A DNA stretch of 12,242 bases from Erythrobacter sp. (GTDB lineage: Bacteria; Pseudomonadota; Alphaproteobacteria; Sphingomonadales; Sphingomonadaceae): assembly GCA_030731635.1 (NCBI GenBank), contig JANQTR010000215.1:8400-20641 (forward strand). The letters run 5' to 3'. Positions 1 through 5,118 of this stretch are shown here, one piece after another (position 1 is the stretch's first letter; each line of letters starts with the position of its first letter). The position numbers and the translations under genes were made by a program. The notes beneath the pieces are model-generated. The model had not been told where the DNA came from. It saw only the letters and a program-made list of their open reading frames with translations, and ran no database searches.

Positions 1-1
1 C

Positions 2-331
2 GGCGCGCGCATCTATGCGATCGAACAGATCATTGTTCAGTATCCCGCTGCCTTGCGCGATGTGACCACGGCCCAGAAGATAATGCTGGTGATTTCTCCC
101 GATTCGCTGCTGTTCGCGCCGCCGGAGGCTGACATCACCCAGCAGGTGACGACCGCTTTGAACGCCAAGGTGGCGACCGTTGGCGTCGTTCCTCCGGCGA
201 ACTGGCAGCCCAGCCGTGAGGGCGTGCAGGTGTTTCAGGAAATCCAGCAGCGCTTGCTCGCCGCAGCCCAGATCGCCCAGCAACAACAGGCACAGCAGCC
301 CGCCGCCGCGCCCGCGCCGGTTGGTCGTTGA
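2..331 (+). CDS. skp: OmpH/Skp-family periplasmic chaperone, 3' end only
   Basis: This open frame enters from the left edge and ends at TGA 329-331, so only about 109 C-terminal residues are visible and the start is outside the window. Skp/OmpH proteins are periplasmic holdases that carry unfolded outer-membrane proteins to the BAM complex. The visible part has the look of the sphingomonad OmpH C-terminus: a region ending QKIMLVISPDSLLFAPPEADI, then a VPPANWQPSREG stretch, then a helix (VQVFQEIQQRLLAAAQIA) and a low-complexity Gln/Pro/Ala tail (QQQQAQQPAAAPAP). fabZ follows after 19 bases in the same direction, as in the bamA-skp-fabZ neighbourhood of many proteobacteria. The family call comes from these remembered sequence features and the context. 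The N-terminal signal peptide and coiled-coil arms cannot be inspected here. Confidence 0.78.
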   Translation, partial: GARIYAIEQIIVQYPAALRDVTTAQKIMLVISPDSLLFAPPEADITQQVTTALNAKVATVGVVPPANWQPSREGVQVFQEIQQRLLAAAQIAQQQQAQQPAAAPAPVGR

Positions 332-350
332 TCGGGTCGGAGACACATTG

Positions 351-827
351 ATGAGCGAGGCGGACAGCGCACCTGTGCAGGTGCTCGATTACGATATCGG
401 CAAGATCCTGCAGGCGCTGCCGCACCGCTATCCGCTGCTGCTGGTTGATCGGGTGCGTTCGATCACGCTGGGTGAGCGGATTCACGCGGTCAAGGCCGTG
501 AGCATGAACGAACAGTTCTTTCAGGGCCATTTTCCGGGCGCACCGATCATGCCCGGCGTGCTGCAGATCGAGGCGCTGGCACAGGCCGCTGGCATCCTCG
601 GGATCGAGACGATGGAGCTGGCGGGAACGGGCAAGCTGGTGATTTTCATGGGGATCGAGAACGCCAAGTTCCGCAGCCCGGTTACGCCCGGCTGCCTGCT
701 CGATCTGCATGTCGAATTCACCCAGAAACGCAGCCGCGTCTACAAGTTCAAAGGCGTCGCCAGCGTTGAAGGCAAGACATCTTGCGAGGTTGAATTCACC
801 GCCATGATGACCGATCCGCCTGCTTGA
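351..827 (+). CDS. fabZ: 3-hydroxyacyl-[acyl-carrier-protein] dehydratase FabZ
   Basis: The product is a 158-residue cytoplasmic enzyme of type II fatty-acid synthesis. It removes water from (3R)-3-hydroxyacyl-ACP to give trans-2-enoyl-ACP. The hot-dog-fold signature is clear: LPHRYPLLLVDRV at about residues 23-35, then GHFPGAPIMPGVLQIEALAQ with the catalytic His60 and Glu74. The length is normal for FabZ (about 140-160). The ATG at 351 was chosen because GGAG (339-342) sits 8 bases upstream and because the frame further upstream runs inside the skp gene in another phase. The gene lies 19 bases behind skp and is probably co-transcribed with it. In E. coli lpxD lies between skp and fabZ and lpxA follows fabZ; neither is present here. 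No unusual active-site changes are seen. Confidence 0.96.
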   Translation: MSEADSAPVQVLDYDIGKILQALPHRYPLLLVDRVRSITLGERIHAVKAVSMNEQFFQGHFPGAPIMPGVLQIEALAQAAGILGIETMELAGTGKLVIFMGIENAKFRSPVTPGCLLDLHVEFTQKRSRVYKFKGVASVEGKTSCEVEFTAMMTDPPA

Positions 828-834
828 TCGCAGG

Positions 835-851
835 GCAACATCTTAGGTTGC
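835..851 (+). other. Small hairpin after fabZ (weak terminator candidate)
   Basis: A perfect 5-bp stem GCAAC/GTTGC encloses a 7-base loop, 8 bases after the fabZ stop codon. No T-tract follows, so it is not a convincing intrinsic terminator. It could be a 3'-end stabilising or attenuating structure. Confidence 0.25.
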
Positions 852-898
852 ATTCCGGCGCAAACCCGGCTAGCCGCCCCGCTTCGCATTCATAGCAA

Positions 899-916
899 CG
901 CCGGTCGGTACCGGCG
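899..916 (+). promoter_or_regulatory. Perfect hairpin in the rpmE 5' leader
   Basis: CGCCGGT and ACCGGCG form a perfect 7-bp, all Watson-Crick stem with the tetraloop CGGT. It ends 22 bases before the rpmE ATG and about 9 bases before the ribosome site (AAAGG, 926-930). Ribosomal-protein mRNAs, including L31 in other phyla, often carry leader structures used for autoregulation, so this is a candidate cis-element. Its function is inferred from position only. Confidence 0.35.
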
Positions 917-938
917 CCATGCTGCAAAGGATACCGTC

Positions 939-1163
939 ATGAAGGCCGAAGGTCACCCCGAATACCACATGATCACGGTCAAGATGACCGATGGCACTGA
1001 ATACCAAACCCGTTCGACCTGGGGCAAGGAAGGCGACACAATGTCGCTCGAAATCGACCCCCTCAGCCACCCGGCATGGACCGGTGGCCGTCAGCAGGTT
1101 GGTGAAGGCGGGCGTGTGGCCGCATTCAACAAGCGCTTTGGCGGGCTCAGCCTCAAGAAGTAA
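939..1163 (+). CDS. rpmE: 50S ribosomal protein L31
   Basis: This gene encodes a 74-residue L31, a small protein of the large ribosomal subunit that bridges to the 30S head near the central protuberance. The sequence carries the family core HPEYHMITVKMTDG, TRSTWGKEGDTMSLEIDP, HPAWTGG and FNKRFGGL. There is no cysteine at all, so this is the zinc-independent (C-minus) form, which from memory is the usual alphaproteobacterial type. The ATG at 939 was chosen because the protein then begins with the typical MKAxxHPxYH and because AAAGGA lies upstream at a suitable distance. The gene stands 111 bases after fabZ, with a hairpin in its leader and a set of three hairpins behind it, so it is probably its own transcription unit. 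Confidence 0.96.
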   Translation: MKAEGHPEYHMITVKMTDGTEYQTRSTWGKEGDTMSLEIDPLSHPAWTGGRQQVGEGGRVAAFNKRFGGLSLKK

Positions 1164-1176
1164 GCCAGTTTCACGC

Positions 1177-1198
1177 TGCGCAGCCTTTGGCTTGCGCA
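1177..1198 (+). other. First of three hairpins downstream of rpmE
   Basis: TGCGCAGCC pairs with GGC-T-TGCGCA, forming a 9-bp stem with one bulged T and the loop TTT. It starts 13 bases after the rpmE stop. No T-tract follows. Together with the hairpins at 1207-1224 and 1230-1251 it forms a structured 3' end for the rpmE mRNA. Confidence 0.4.
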
Positions 1199-1206
1199 CA
1201 CCAGTT

Positions 1207-1224
1207 TGCGGCCTTCGGGTCGCA
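1207..1224 (+). other. Second hairpin downstream of rpmE, with a UUCG loop
   Basis: TGCGGCC and GGTCGCA form a 7-bp stem (one G-T pair) closed by C(TTCG)G, the exceptionally stable UUCG tetraloop. It lies directly before the terminator hairpin and would be very stable in RNA. Confidence 0.45.
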
Positions 1225-1229
1225 GGAGG

Positions 1230-1256
1230 AAGGCGGCCTGACGGGGTCGCCTTTTT
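1230..1256 (+). terminator. Intrinsic terminator of rpmE
   Basis: AAGGCGGCC pairs with GGTCGCCTT (9 bp, one G-T pair) around a 6-base loop, and the stem runs directly into a T-tract (five T in a row, 1252-1256). This is the textbook layout of a Rho-independent terminator for plus-strand transcription. On the minus strand the hairpin is followed only by TTCCTCC, so it is a weaker candidate for ending the convergent unit, whose last stop codon lies 5 bases from the T-tract. Confidence 0.75.
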
Positions 1257-1260
1257 CGTT

Positions 1261-1587
1261 TCAGCCAGCCTCTGCCGCGCATTTGATGCAGCGGGTGGCG
1301 ATGGGACGCGCTTCCAATCGCGCGCGGGCGATCGGTTCCCCGCATTTGGCGCAGGTGCCATAGGTGCCGTTGTCCATCCGCGCGAGCGCAAGCCGTACCT
1401 GCCGGGCTTCGGCCCGCAGCACATCGTCTACCCCTTCGAGCGCCTCATCATCAGCGAGATCGATCGCCTGTTCGGAAAAATCCGCATCAAGTGGCTGGCG
1501 CAGATCGTCCTCGATTTCGCTCGATCTCTCAGTCAATTCGGCCAGCCGCAGACGTAGTTGTTCGGCAATTTTCGAATAATCGTCCAT
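1261..1587 (-). CDS. TraR/DksA-family C4 zinc-finger protein
   Basis: This is a 108-residue protein of the TraR/DksA type. Members bind RNA polymerase through the secondary channel and change promoter response, classically together with ppGpp. An N-terminal helical region rich in Glu, Leu and Arg (about residues 1-75) is followed by a four-cysteine zinc finger: Cys79-x2-Cys82 and Cys100-x2-Cys103, with GTYGTCAKCGEPI in the middle, the usual family wording. At 108 residues it is shorter than E. coli DksA (151) and longer than TraR (73). The ATG at 1587 is preferred over upstream codons because GGAGG lies 5 bases before it (1593-1597) and because it overlaps the stop of the upstream oxygenase gene as TAATG. 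That overlap implies translational coupling. The target promoters are unknown, and whether this is the main DksA of the cell cannot be decided here. Confidence 0.88.
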   Translation of the reverse strand: MDDYSKIAEQLRLRLAELTERSSEIEDDLRQPLDADFSEQAIDLADDEALEGVDDVLRAEARQVRLALARMDNGTYGTCAKCGEPIARARLEARPIATRCIKCAAEAG

Positions 1588-2222
1588 TATCCCCTCCATT
1601 CGCGTTCGCGATACCATTTGGTGATCACGTATTTGACGCCCTTCCTCACCTTCATCCCGTGGTGCAGCGTCGCATGATTGACGCCGCCTTCCGGCAAGCG
1701 ATTGTTCCAGCTCAGCAATTTACCAGCTTCGGGTTGGAAGGTCTTATCGAGCAGTTTGAAACGTGTAGCGCCCCCTGCGGCCACGTCATTGAGATAGATC
1801 ATAAAGGTCCACGTACGCTGGCCAGATAGCGTGCAGAACTGCGCGAAATCCCGGCCATCGGGCGCGAAGTAATCGGTGTGCGCCTTGAACTCCTGCCCGA
1901 TATCATACCGCTGGCCTTGCAGCGGTTCGCCATAGGCCGGATCAATCCCGGACAGCTGCGTGATCAAAGCCTCGACTGCTTTAACTGCAGGGAGTTCGGC
2001 TGCCAGATCGCAGGTTTCGCTGGTGCGGAAACTGGCATCGCCATTGTCATCCGCGATAGTCGAAGGGCGGCGATCACGATCGATCAATGCGATGAGCTTC
2101 GTGCACAATTCGGGCGGGATGAACCGGCGCATTTGAAACACCTCCGCTTTGGGTGTTGGCACGCGTTGCACTCCGCTGTGCGCGGTGAGCCGATGAACGA
2201 TGGATTCGCTGGGCAATATCAT
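1587..2222 (-). CDS. Prolyl-4-hydroxylase-like 2-oxoglutarate/Fe(II) oxygenase
   Basis: With the ATG at 2222 the product has 211 residues and the fold signature of the P4H alpha-subunit-like dioxygenases, which use O2 and 2-oxoglutarate to hydroxylate a substrate. Iron ligands are visible as His115-x-Asp117 (EFKAHTDYF) and a distal His187 (NHATLHHG). Lys197 in GVKYVITKW is the likely 2-oxoglutarate-binding residue. The core also has GEPLQGQRYDIG, QRTWTFMIYLNDV, GGATRF and SWNN. The substrate is unknown. The start is uncertain. The ATG at 2222 keeps VQRVPTPKAEVF, which I remember as conserved in sphingomonad relatives, but it has no ribosome site. An ATG at 2132 (181 residues) has GGAGG 8 bases upstream. 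A TTG at 2258 is also open. The 3' end overlaps the TraR/DksA gene by one base. Confidence 0.87.
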   Translation of the reverse strand: MILPSESIVHRLTAHSGVQRVPTPKAEVFQMRRFIPPELCTKLIALIDRDRRPSTIADDNGDASFRTSETCDLAAELPAVKAVEALITQLSGIDPAYGEPLQGQRYDIGQEFKAHTDYFAPDGRDFAQFCTLSGQRTWTFMIYLNDVAAGGATRFKLLDKTFQPEAGKLLSWNNRLPEGGVNHATLHHGMKVRKGVKYVITKWYREREWRG

Positions 2223-2230
2223 CGCGCGAC

Positions 2231-2258
2231 AAGATAAATCAGCCCTGCGCCTTGGCAA
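2231..2258 (-). promoter_or_regulatory. Candidate promoter of the oxygenase-TraR/DksA unit
   Basis: On the minus strand TTGCCA (2258-2253, 5 of 6 matches to TTGACA) is separated by 16 bases from TATCTT (2236-2231, 4 of 6 matches to TATAAT). Transcription would begin near 2224, which leaves almost no leader before the ATG at 2222. This is a pattern match only. Confidence 0.4.
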
Positions 2259-2337
2259 TAGTTTGGGTGTGCGCGAAATAATCTTGCGTGGTTGGCTCGT
2301 GAAAACAGTTTTCGCTTCCCATCCACAGGCCTTTGTG

Positions 2338-2370
2338 CAAGAGGCGCGAACCCTGCTGAACGGCCTCTTG
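2338..2370. repeat. 8-bp perfect inverted repeat upstream of tRNA-His
   Basis: CAAGAGGC (2338-2345) is mirrored by GCCTCTTG (2363-2370) across 17 bases. It lies in the 231-base gap (2223-2453) between the divergent oxygenase unit and tRNA-His. It could be an RNA hairpin or a regulator site. I see no gene in this gap, only this repeat and the two promoter candidates. Confidence 0.35.
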
Positions 2371-2412
2371 ACCGCGCGCCAGCCATGCGTAAACCGCGCT
2401 ACTTGTGCGGGC

Positions 2413-2440
2413 TTGGCAGCGACCGGATGGTGGCTATCAG
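2413..2440 (+). promoter_or_regulatory. Candidate promoter of tRNA-His
   Basis: TTGGCA (2413-2418, 5 of 6 consensus bases) and TATCAG (2435-2440, 4 of 6) are 16 bases apart. Transcription would begin near 2447, about 7 bases before the tRNA. The stretch between the -10 box and the tRNA is GC-rich (GGCAGGGGCA), as is usual for stringently controlled stable-RNA promoters. Confidence 0.5.
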
Positions 2441-2453
2441 GGCAGGGGCATGT

Positions 2454-2531
2454 GGCGACCGTAGCTCAGTTGGTTAGAGCGCCGGTTTGTGGTACCGGAG
2501 GTCGCGGGTTCGAACCCCGTCGGTCGCCCCA
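2454..2531 (+). tRNA. tRNA-His (anticodon GTG)
   Basis: The complete cloverleaf can be drawn. The acceptor stem is 2455-2461 with 2521-2527, the D arm has stem GCTC/GAGC, and the anticodon stem CCGGT/ACCGG carries loop TTGTGGT with anticodon GTG at 2489-2491. The T arm is GCGGG/CCCGT with loop TTCGAAC. An encoded G at 2454 faces C73 (2528), which is the extra G-1:C73 pair that identifies tRNA-His for most bacterial histidyl-tRNA synthetases. The 3' CCA (2529-2531) is encoded. A dehydrogenase gene starts only 46 bases further on in the same direction. Confidence 0.97.
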
Positions 2532-2552
2532 TCATCCCTCCCAGGAATAGTT

Positions 2553-2572
2553 TCCCCGCGCCCGACAGGGGA
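2553..2572 (+). promoter_or_regulatory. Hairpin that would cover the dehydrogenase ribosome site
   Basis: TCCCC (2553-2557) can pair with GGGGA (2568-2572) across a 10-base loop. GGGGA is the apparent Shine-Dalgarno sequence of the dehydrogenase gene, 5 bases before its ATG at 2578. When formed, the 5-bp GC-rich stem would limit translation. A regulatory use is inference. Confidence 0.3.
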
Positions 2573-2577
2573 CCGAA

Positions 2578-3645
2578 ATGACCGCTTTCTGGGCTGAGCC
2601 CGATTTTGACGCGCACGAATTGGTGCAACTGGTGCACGACCGGGCCAGCGGGCTTACGGCGATAATCGCGGTGCATTCCACCCATTGTGGCCCGGCGGCG
2701 GGCGGCACGCGGTTCTGGCATTACAATGATCCGGCCGGCGCGATCCGCGATGCGCTGCGGCTGTCGCGCGGGATGAGCTACAAGAACGCGATGGCGGGCC
2801 TTCCGATGGGCGGCGGCAAGGCGGTGATCCTTGCCGATGAACAGCGAATCAAGACCCCCGCAATGCTCGCCGCATTCGGCGATGCGGTCGAGGCGCTGGG
2901 CGGGCGCTATGTCACCGCTGAAGATGTCGGCATCACCGAAGCGGATATGGTCGCTGTGTCAAAGCGCACCGCGCATGTTTCGGGCCTGCCGGTGGCAGGC
3001 GAAGGCAGCGCGGGCGGCGATCCCGGGCCGTTCACCGCGTATGGCATTTACCTCGGCATCAAGGCTGCCGTCGCGCACAAGCTGGGCACCGAAAGCCTTT
3101 CGGGCGTCCATGTGGCTGTGCAGGGCACCGGCAGTGTCGGTGGCGGGGTTGCGCGGCTATTGGCGCAAGACGGGGCCAAGCTGACACTCGCCGATATCAA
3201 CAGCGACCGTGCAGGCGCAATGGCGCAGCAATTGGGCGCCAAAGTGGTCAGCACCGATGCGATCATGAGCACGCCCTGCGATGTGTTCAGCCCCAATGCG
3301 CTCGGCGCTGTTCTGGATGATGACAGCATCGCCGCGCTTGATTGCGCGATTGTGGCGGGCGGCGCCAACAACCAGCTTGCCCGGGAAGAGCATGGCGCAG
3401 TGCTGGCGGCGCGCGGCATTCTGTATGCGCCCGATTACGTCATCAATGCAGGCGGGATCATCTCTGTCGCAACTGAATATCTCGCGCGTCGACAGGGCCG
3501 CACCGGCGATGTCGCCGAAGTGAACGCGCTGGTCGCGCAAATCCCCGGCAGGCTCGCCGCGATCTGGCATGAAAGCGAAGCCACCGGCATCTCGTCCGAT
3601 GTGGTGGCCGATCGGATGGCGCAAAAACTGATTGGGCGCGGTTAA
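2578..3645 (+). CDS. Glu/Leu/Phe/Val dehydrogenase family, probably leucine dehydrogenase-like
   Basis: This 355-residue cytoplasmic enzyme belongs to the family that oxidatively deaminates an amino acid to its 2-oxo acid with NAD(P)+. The N-terminal catalytic domain has the glycine-rich active site MSYKNAMAGLPMGGGKAVI, with Lys69 and Lys81 corresponding to the substrate-binding and catalytic lysines of leucine dehydrogenase. TAEDVGIT follows at 113-120. The Rossmann domain starts near 180 with VQGTGSVGGGVA and ends its second strand at Asp206, which favours NAD+ over NADP+. PDYVINAGG near the C-terminus is also typical. The length (about 355) fits leucine/phenylalanine/valine dehydrogenases rather than the larger glutamate dehydrogenases. 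Branched-chain specificity is inferred. The ATG at 2578 has AGGGGA 5 bases upstream. It lies between tRNA-His and the ccm genes, with 97 bases before ccmC and no clear terminator. Confidence 0.9.
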   Translation: MTAFWAEPDFDAHELVQLVHDRASGLTAIIAVHSTHCGPAAGGTRFWHYNDPAGAIRDALRLSRGMSYKNAMAGLPMGGGKAVILADEQRIKTPAMLAAFGDAVEALGGRYVTAEDVGITEADMVAVSKRTAHVSGLPVAGEGSAGGDPGPFTAYGIYLGIKAAVAHKLGTESLSGVHVAVQGTGSVGGGVARLLAQDGAKLTLADINSDRAGAMAQQLGAKVVSTDAIMSTPCDVFSPNALGAVLDDDSIAALDCAIVAGGANNQLAREEHGAVLAARGILYAPDYVINAGGIISVATEYLARRQGRTGDVAEVNALVAQIPGRLAAIWHESEATGISSDVVADRMAQKLIGRG

Positions 3646-3693
3646 AGCGGCTCACTTGCCGGGAACGAATTAACCCATGCATGAATTGCAGTC

Positions 3694-3721
3694 TTGTCGG
3701 GATCGGGTGTAAGGCTACAAG
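3694..3721 (+). promoter_or_regulatory. Weak candidate promoter of the ccm operon
   Basis: TTGTCG (3694-3699) and TACAAG (3716-3721), each with 4 of 6 consensus bases, are 16 bases apart, and the -10 ends 21 bases before the ccmC ATG. Read-through from the dehydrogenase is equally possible. Confidence 0.28.
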
Positions 3722-3742
3722 CCCGGTCAGACACGAAACAAC

Positions 3743-4501
3743 ATGCACATTTACGCCAACCCAACCCGTTTTCTGTCACTGGCAAAGTGGCTGATGCCGC
3801 TCCTGTTCTGGAGCGGCCTGGTGCTGTCCGTCGGCGCGACGGTGTGGGGCCTGTTCGTGGTGCCGCCTGATCAGTTGATGGGTGAGACGGTGCGGATCCT
3901 GTTTATCCACGTGCCTGCTGCCTGGCTAGGCATGGGCGGCTGGGCGGGAATCGCGATATCCTCGGCGATGCTGCTGATCTGGAAACACCCGCTGGCCGCG
4001 ATTGCCGCGCGCGCGATTGCGGTGCCGGGGATGGTGTTTTGCGCGATCTGCCTTGCCACTGGATCGATCTGGGGTCGGCCGACGTGGGGCACCTGGTGGG
4101 AATGGGATGGGCGGTTGACCAGCATGCTGGTGCTGTTGTTCCTTTACGCTGGCTATATCGCGTTGACGCAGGCGACCGCGCGCGAAGGGGGATCGGCCAA
4201 GATCGCGGCGATTTTTGGCATCGTCGGCGCGGTGAACGTGCCAATCATCAATCGCAGCGTGGTGTGGTGGAATTCGCTCCACCAACCACCCAGCATTACC
4301 GCGGGCAAAAGCGCGATTGATGCAACCTTTCTGGTGCCGCTGTTGGTGGCAGTCATCGGGTTTTCGCTGTTGTTCGGCGCGATTGTGCTGATGCGGATGC
4401 GCGCACTGATTGCCGAAGAACAGGTCGAAGCACGGCTGCGGCGGCGCGCGCTCGATGATGATGGGCCGGCAGCGGTCGCTCCGGTGATGGAGCAGGCGTG
4501 A
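3743..4501 (+). CDS. ccmC: Haem export/handling membrane protein CcmC
   Basis: CcmC is an inner-membrane protein of System I cytochrome c maturation. It binds haem and, with CcmD, passes it to CcmE on the periplasmic side. The 252-residue product is strongly hydrophobic, with about six membrane segments. It has the tryptophan-rich haem-handling motif WGRPTWGTWWEWDGRLTS (110-127), flanked by the conserved His56 (LFIHVPAAWLGM) and His180 (WWNSLHQPPSI). The C-terminus is a charged tail. The start at 3743 gives MHIYANPTRFLSLAKW, a form of N-terminus I remember from other alphaproteobacteria; the ribosome site is poor. The stop overlaps the next ATG by one base (TGATG), so ccmD translation is probably coupled. 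ccmA and ccmB, which often precede ccmC, are absent from the window. Confidence 0.95.
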   Translation: MHIYANPTRFLSLAKWLMPLLFWSGLVLSVGATVWGLFVVPPDQLMGETVRILFIHVPAAWLGMGGWAGIAISSAMLLIWKHPLAAIAARAIAVPGMVFCAICLATGSIWGRPTWGTWWEWDGRLTSMLVLLFLYAGYIALTQATAREGGSAKIAAIFGIVGAVNVPIINRSVVWWNSLHQPPSITAGKSAIDATFLVPLLVAVIGFSLLFGAIVLMRMRALIAEEQVEARLRRRALDDDGPAAVAPVMEQA

Positions 4502-4641
4502 TGCGCGAACAGCTTGATCAGTGGGATTTTGTGATGCTGGCTTATGCCGTCGGCATTGCCGCGCTCACTGGATTGATCCTATGGGCATGGCGCGCGATGC
4601 GACGCGCCGAAACGCGGCGTGACGCTGCCCGGCGGCGTTGA
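4501..4641 (+). CDS. ccmD: Haem exporter protein CcmD
   Basis: This small gene encodes 46 residues and fits CcmD in size, place and shape. It has an acidic, polar N-terminus (MREQLDQWDF), one membrane helix (about residues 11-30, VMLAYAVGIAALTGLILWAW) and a strongly basic cytoplasmic tail (RAMRRAETRRDAARRR). CcmD is a single-span inner-membrane protein that holds CcmC, the CcmAB transporter and holo-CcmE together and helps release haem-loaded CcmE. It begins with the ATG that overlaps the ccmC stop and ends 12 bases before the ccmE start. Sequence conservation in CcmD is low, so the call depends much on context, but the context is decisive. Confidence 0.9.
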   Translation: MREQLDQWDFVMLAYAVGIAALTGLILWAWRAMRRAETRRDAARRR

Positions 4642-4653
4642 TTGAGGAACACC

Positions 4654-5118
4654 ATGAAAGCCAAGCATCAACGCCTCATCCTCGTCATTGCCGCGCTGGT
4701 CGCGATACTTGGCGCGGGCATGATCGCGGCTTGGACGCTGCGCAATCAGGCGAATTATTTCTACCTGCCCGAACAGATGGCAGCCACGCCCCCGGCGCAG
4801 GGGCAGGCGGTTCGGCTGGGCGGAATGGTGAAGCCCGGATCGATCAAGACCGAAGCTGACGGTGTGACGGTCAATTTCATGGTCACGGGTAATAGCGAAG
4901 ATGCGATCCCGGTGCGGTATAGCGGCATTCTGCCTGATCTGTTCGTCGAAGGTTCGGGCGTGGTCGCCGAAGGCAGTCTTGGCCCGAACGGCGTGTTCGT
5001 GGCCACCAACCTGCTCGCCAAGCATGATGAAAATTACGTCCCGCGCGAACTCGAAGGCATGGGGACCGAACAAGCGGCCAAGATGGCGGCCGATACCACG
5101 GTTGGGCTGACACAATGA
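4654..5118 (+). CDS. ccmE: Cytochrome c-type biogenesis haem chaperone CcmE
   Basis: CcmE is a membrane-anchored periplasmic chaperone that binds haem covalently through a histidine and hands it to CcmF. The 154-residue product has a basic start (MKAKHQR), one membrane anchor at about 8-28, then the beta-barrel domain with VRLGGMVKPGSI, NFMVTGN and VRYSGILPDLFVEGSGVVAEG. The haem-binding motif LAKHDENYVPRE gives His124 and Tyr128, the HxxxY form of proteobacterial CcmE. The ATG at 4654 is preferred over a TTG at 4642 because GAGGAA lies 5-6 bases before it and MKxKHQR is a usual N-terminus. The 3' end overlaps ccmF by four bases (ATGA). Confidence 0.96.
   Translation: MKAKHQRLILVIAALVAILGAGMIAAWTLRNQANYFYLPEQMAATPPAQGQAVRLGGMVKPGSIKTEADGVTVNFMVTGNSEDAIPVRYSGILPDLFVEGSGVVAEGSLGPNGVFVATNLLAKHDENYVPRELEGMGTEQAAKMAADTTVGLTQ

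Noticed and set aside
135..710. 191-codon minus-strand open frame over skp and fabZ
   Set aside because: It is antisense to clear fabZ and skp coding sequence and shows no domain-like pattern.
848..876. TTGCAT-17-TAGCCG as an rpmE promoter
   Set aside because: Both boxes match consensus in only about half the positions or fewer, so it is not distinguishable from chance.
3676..3683. CATGCATG palindrome before ccmC
   Set aside because: Eight-base palindromes of this kind occur by chance and no regulator site is recognised.
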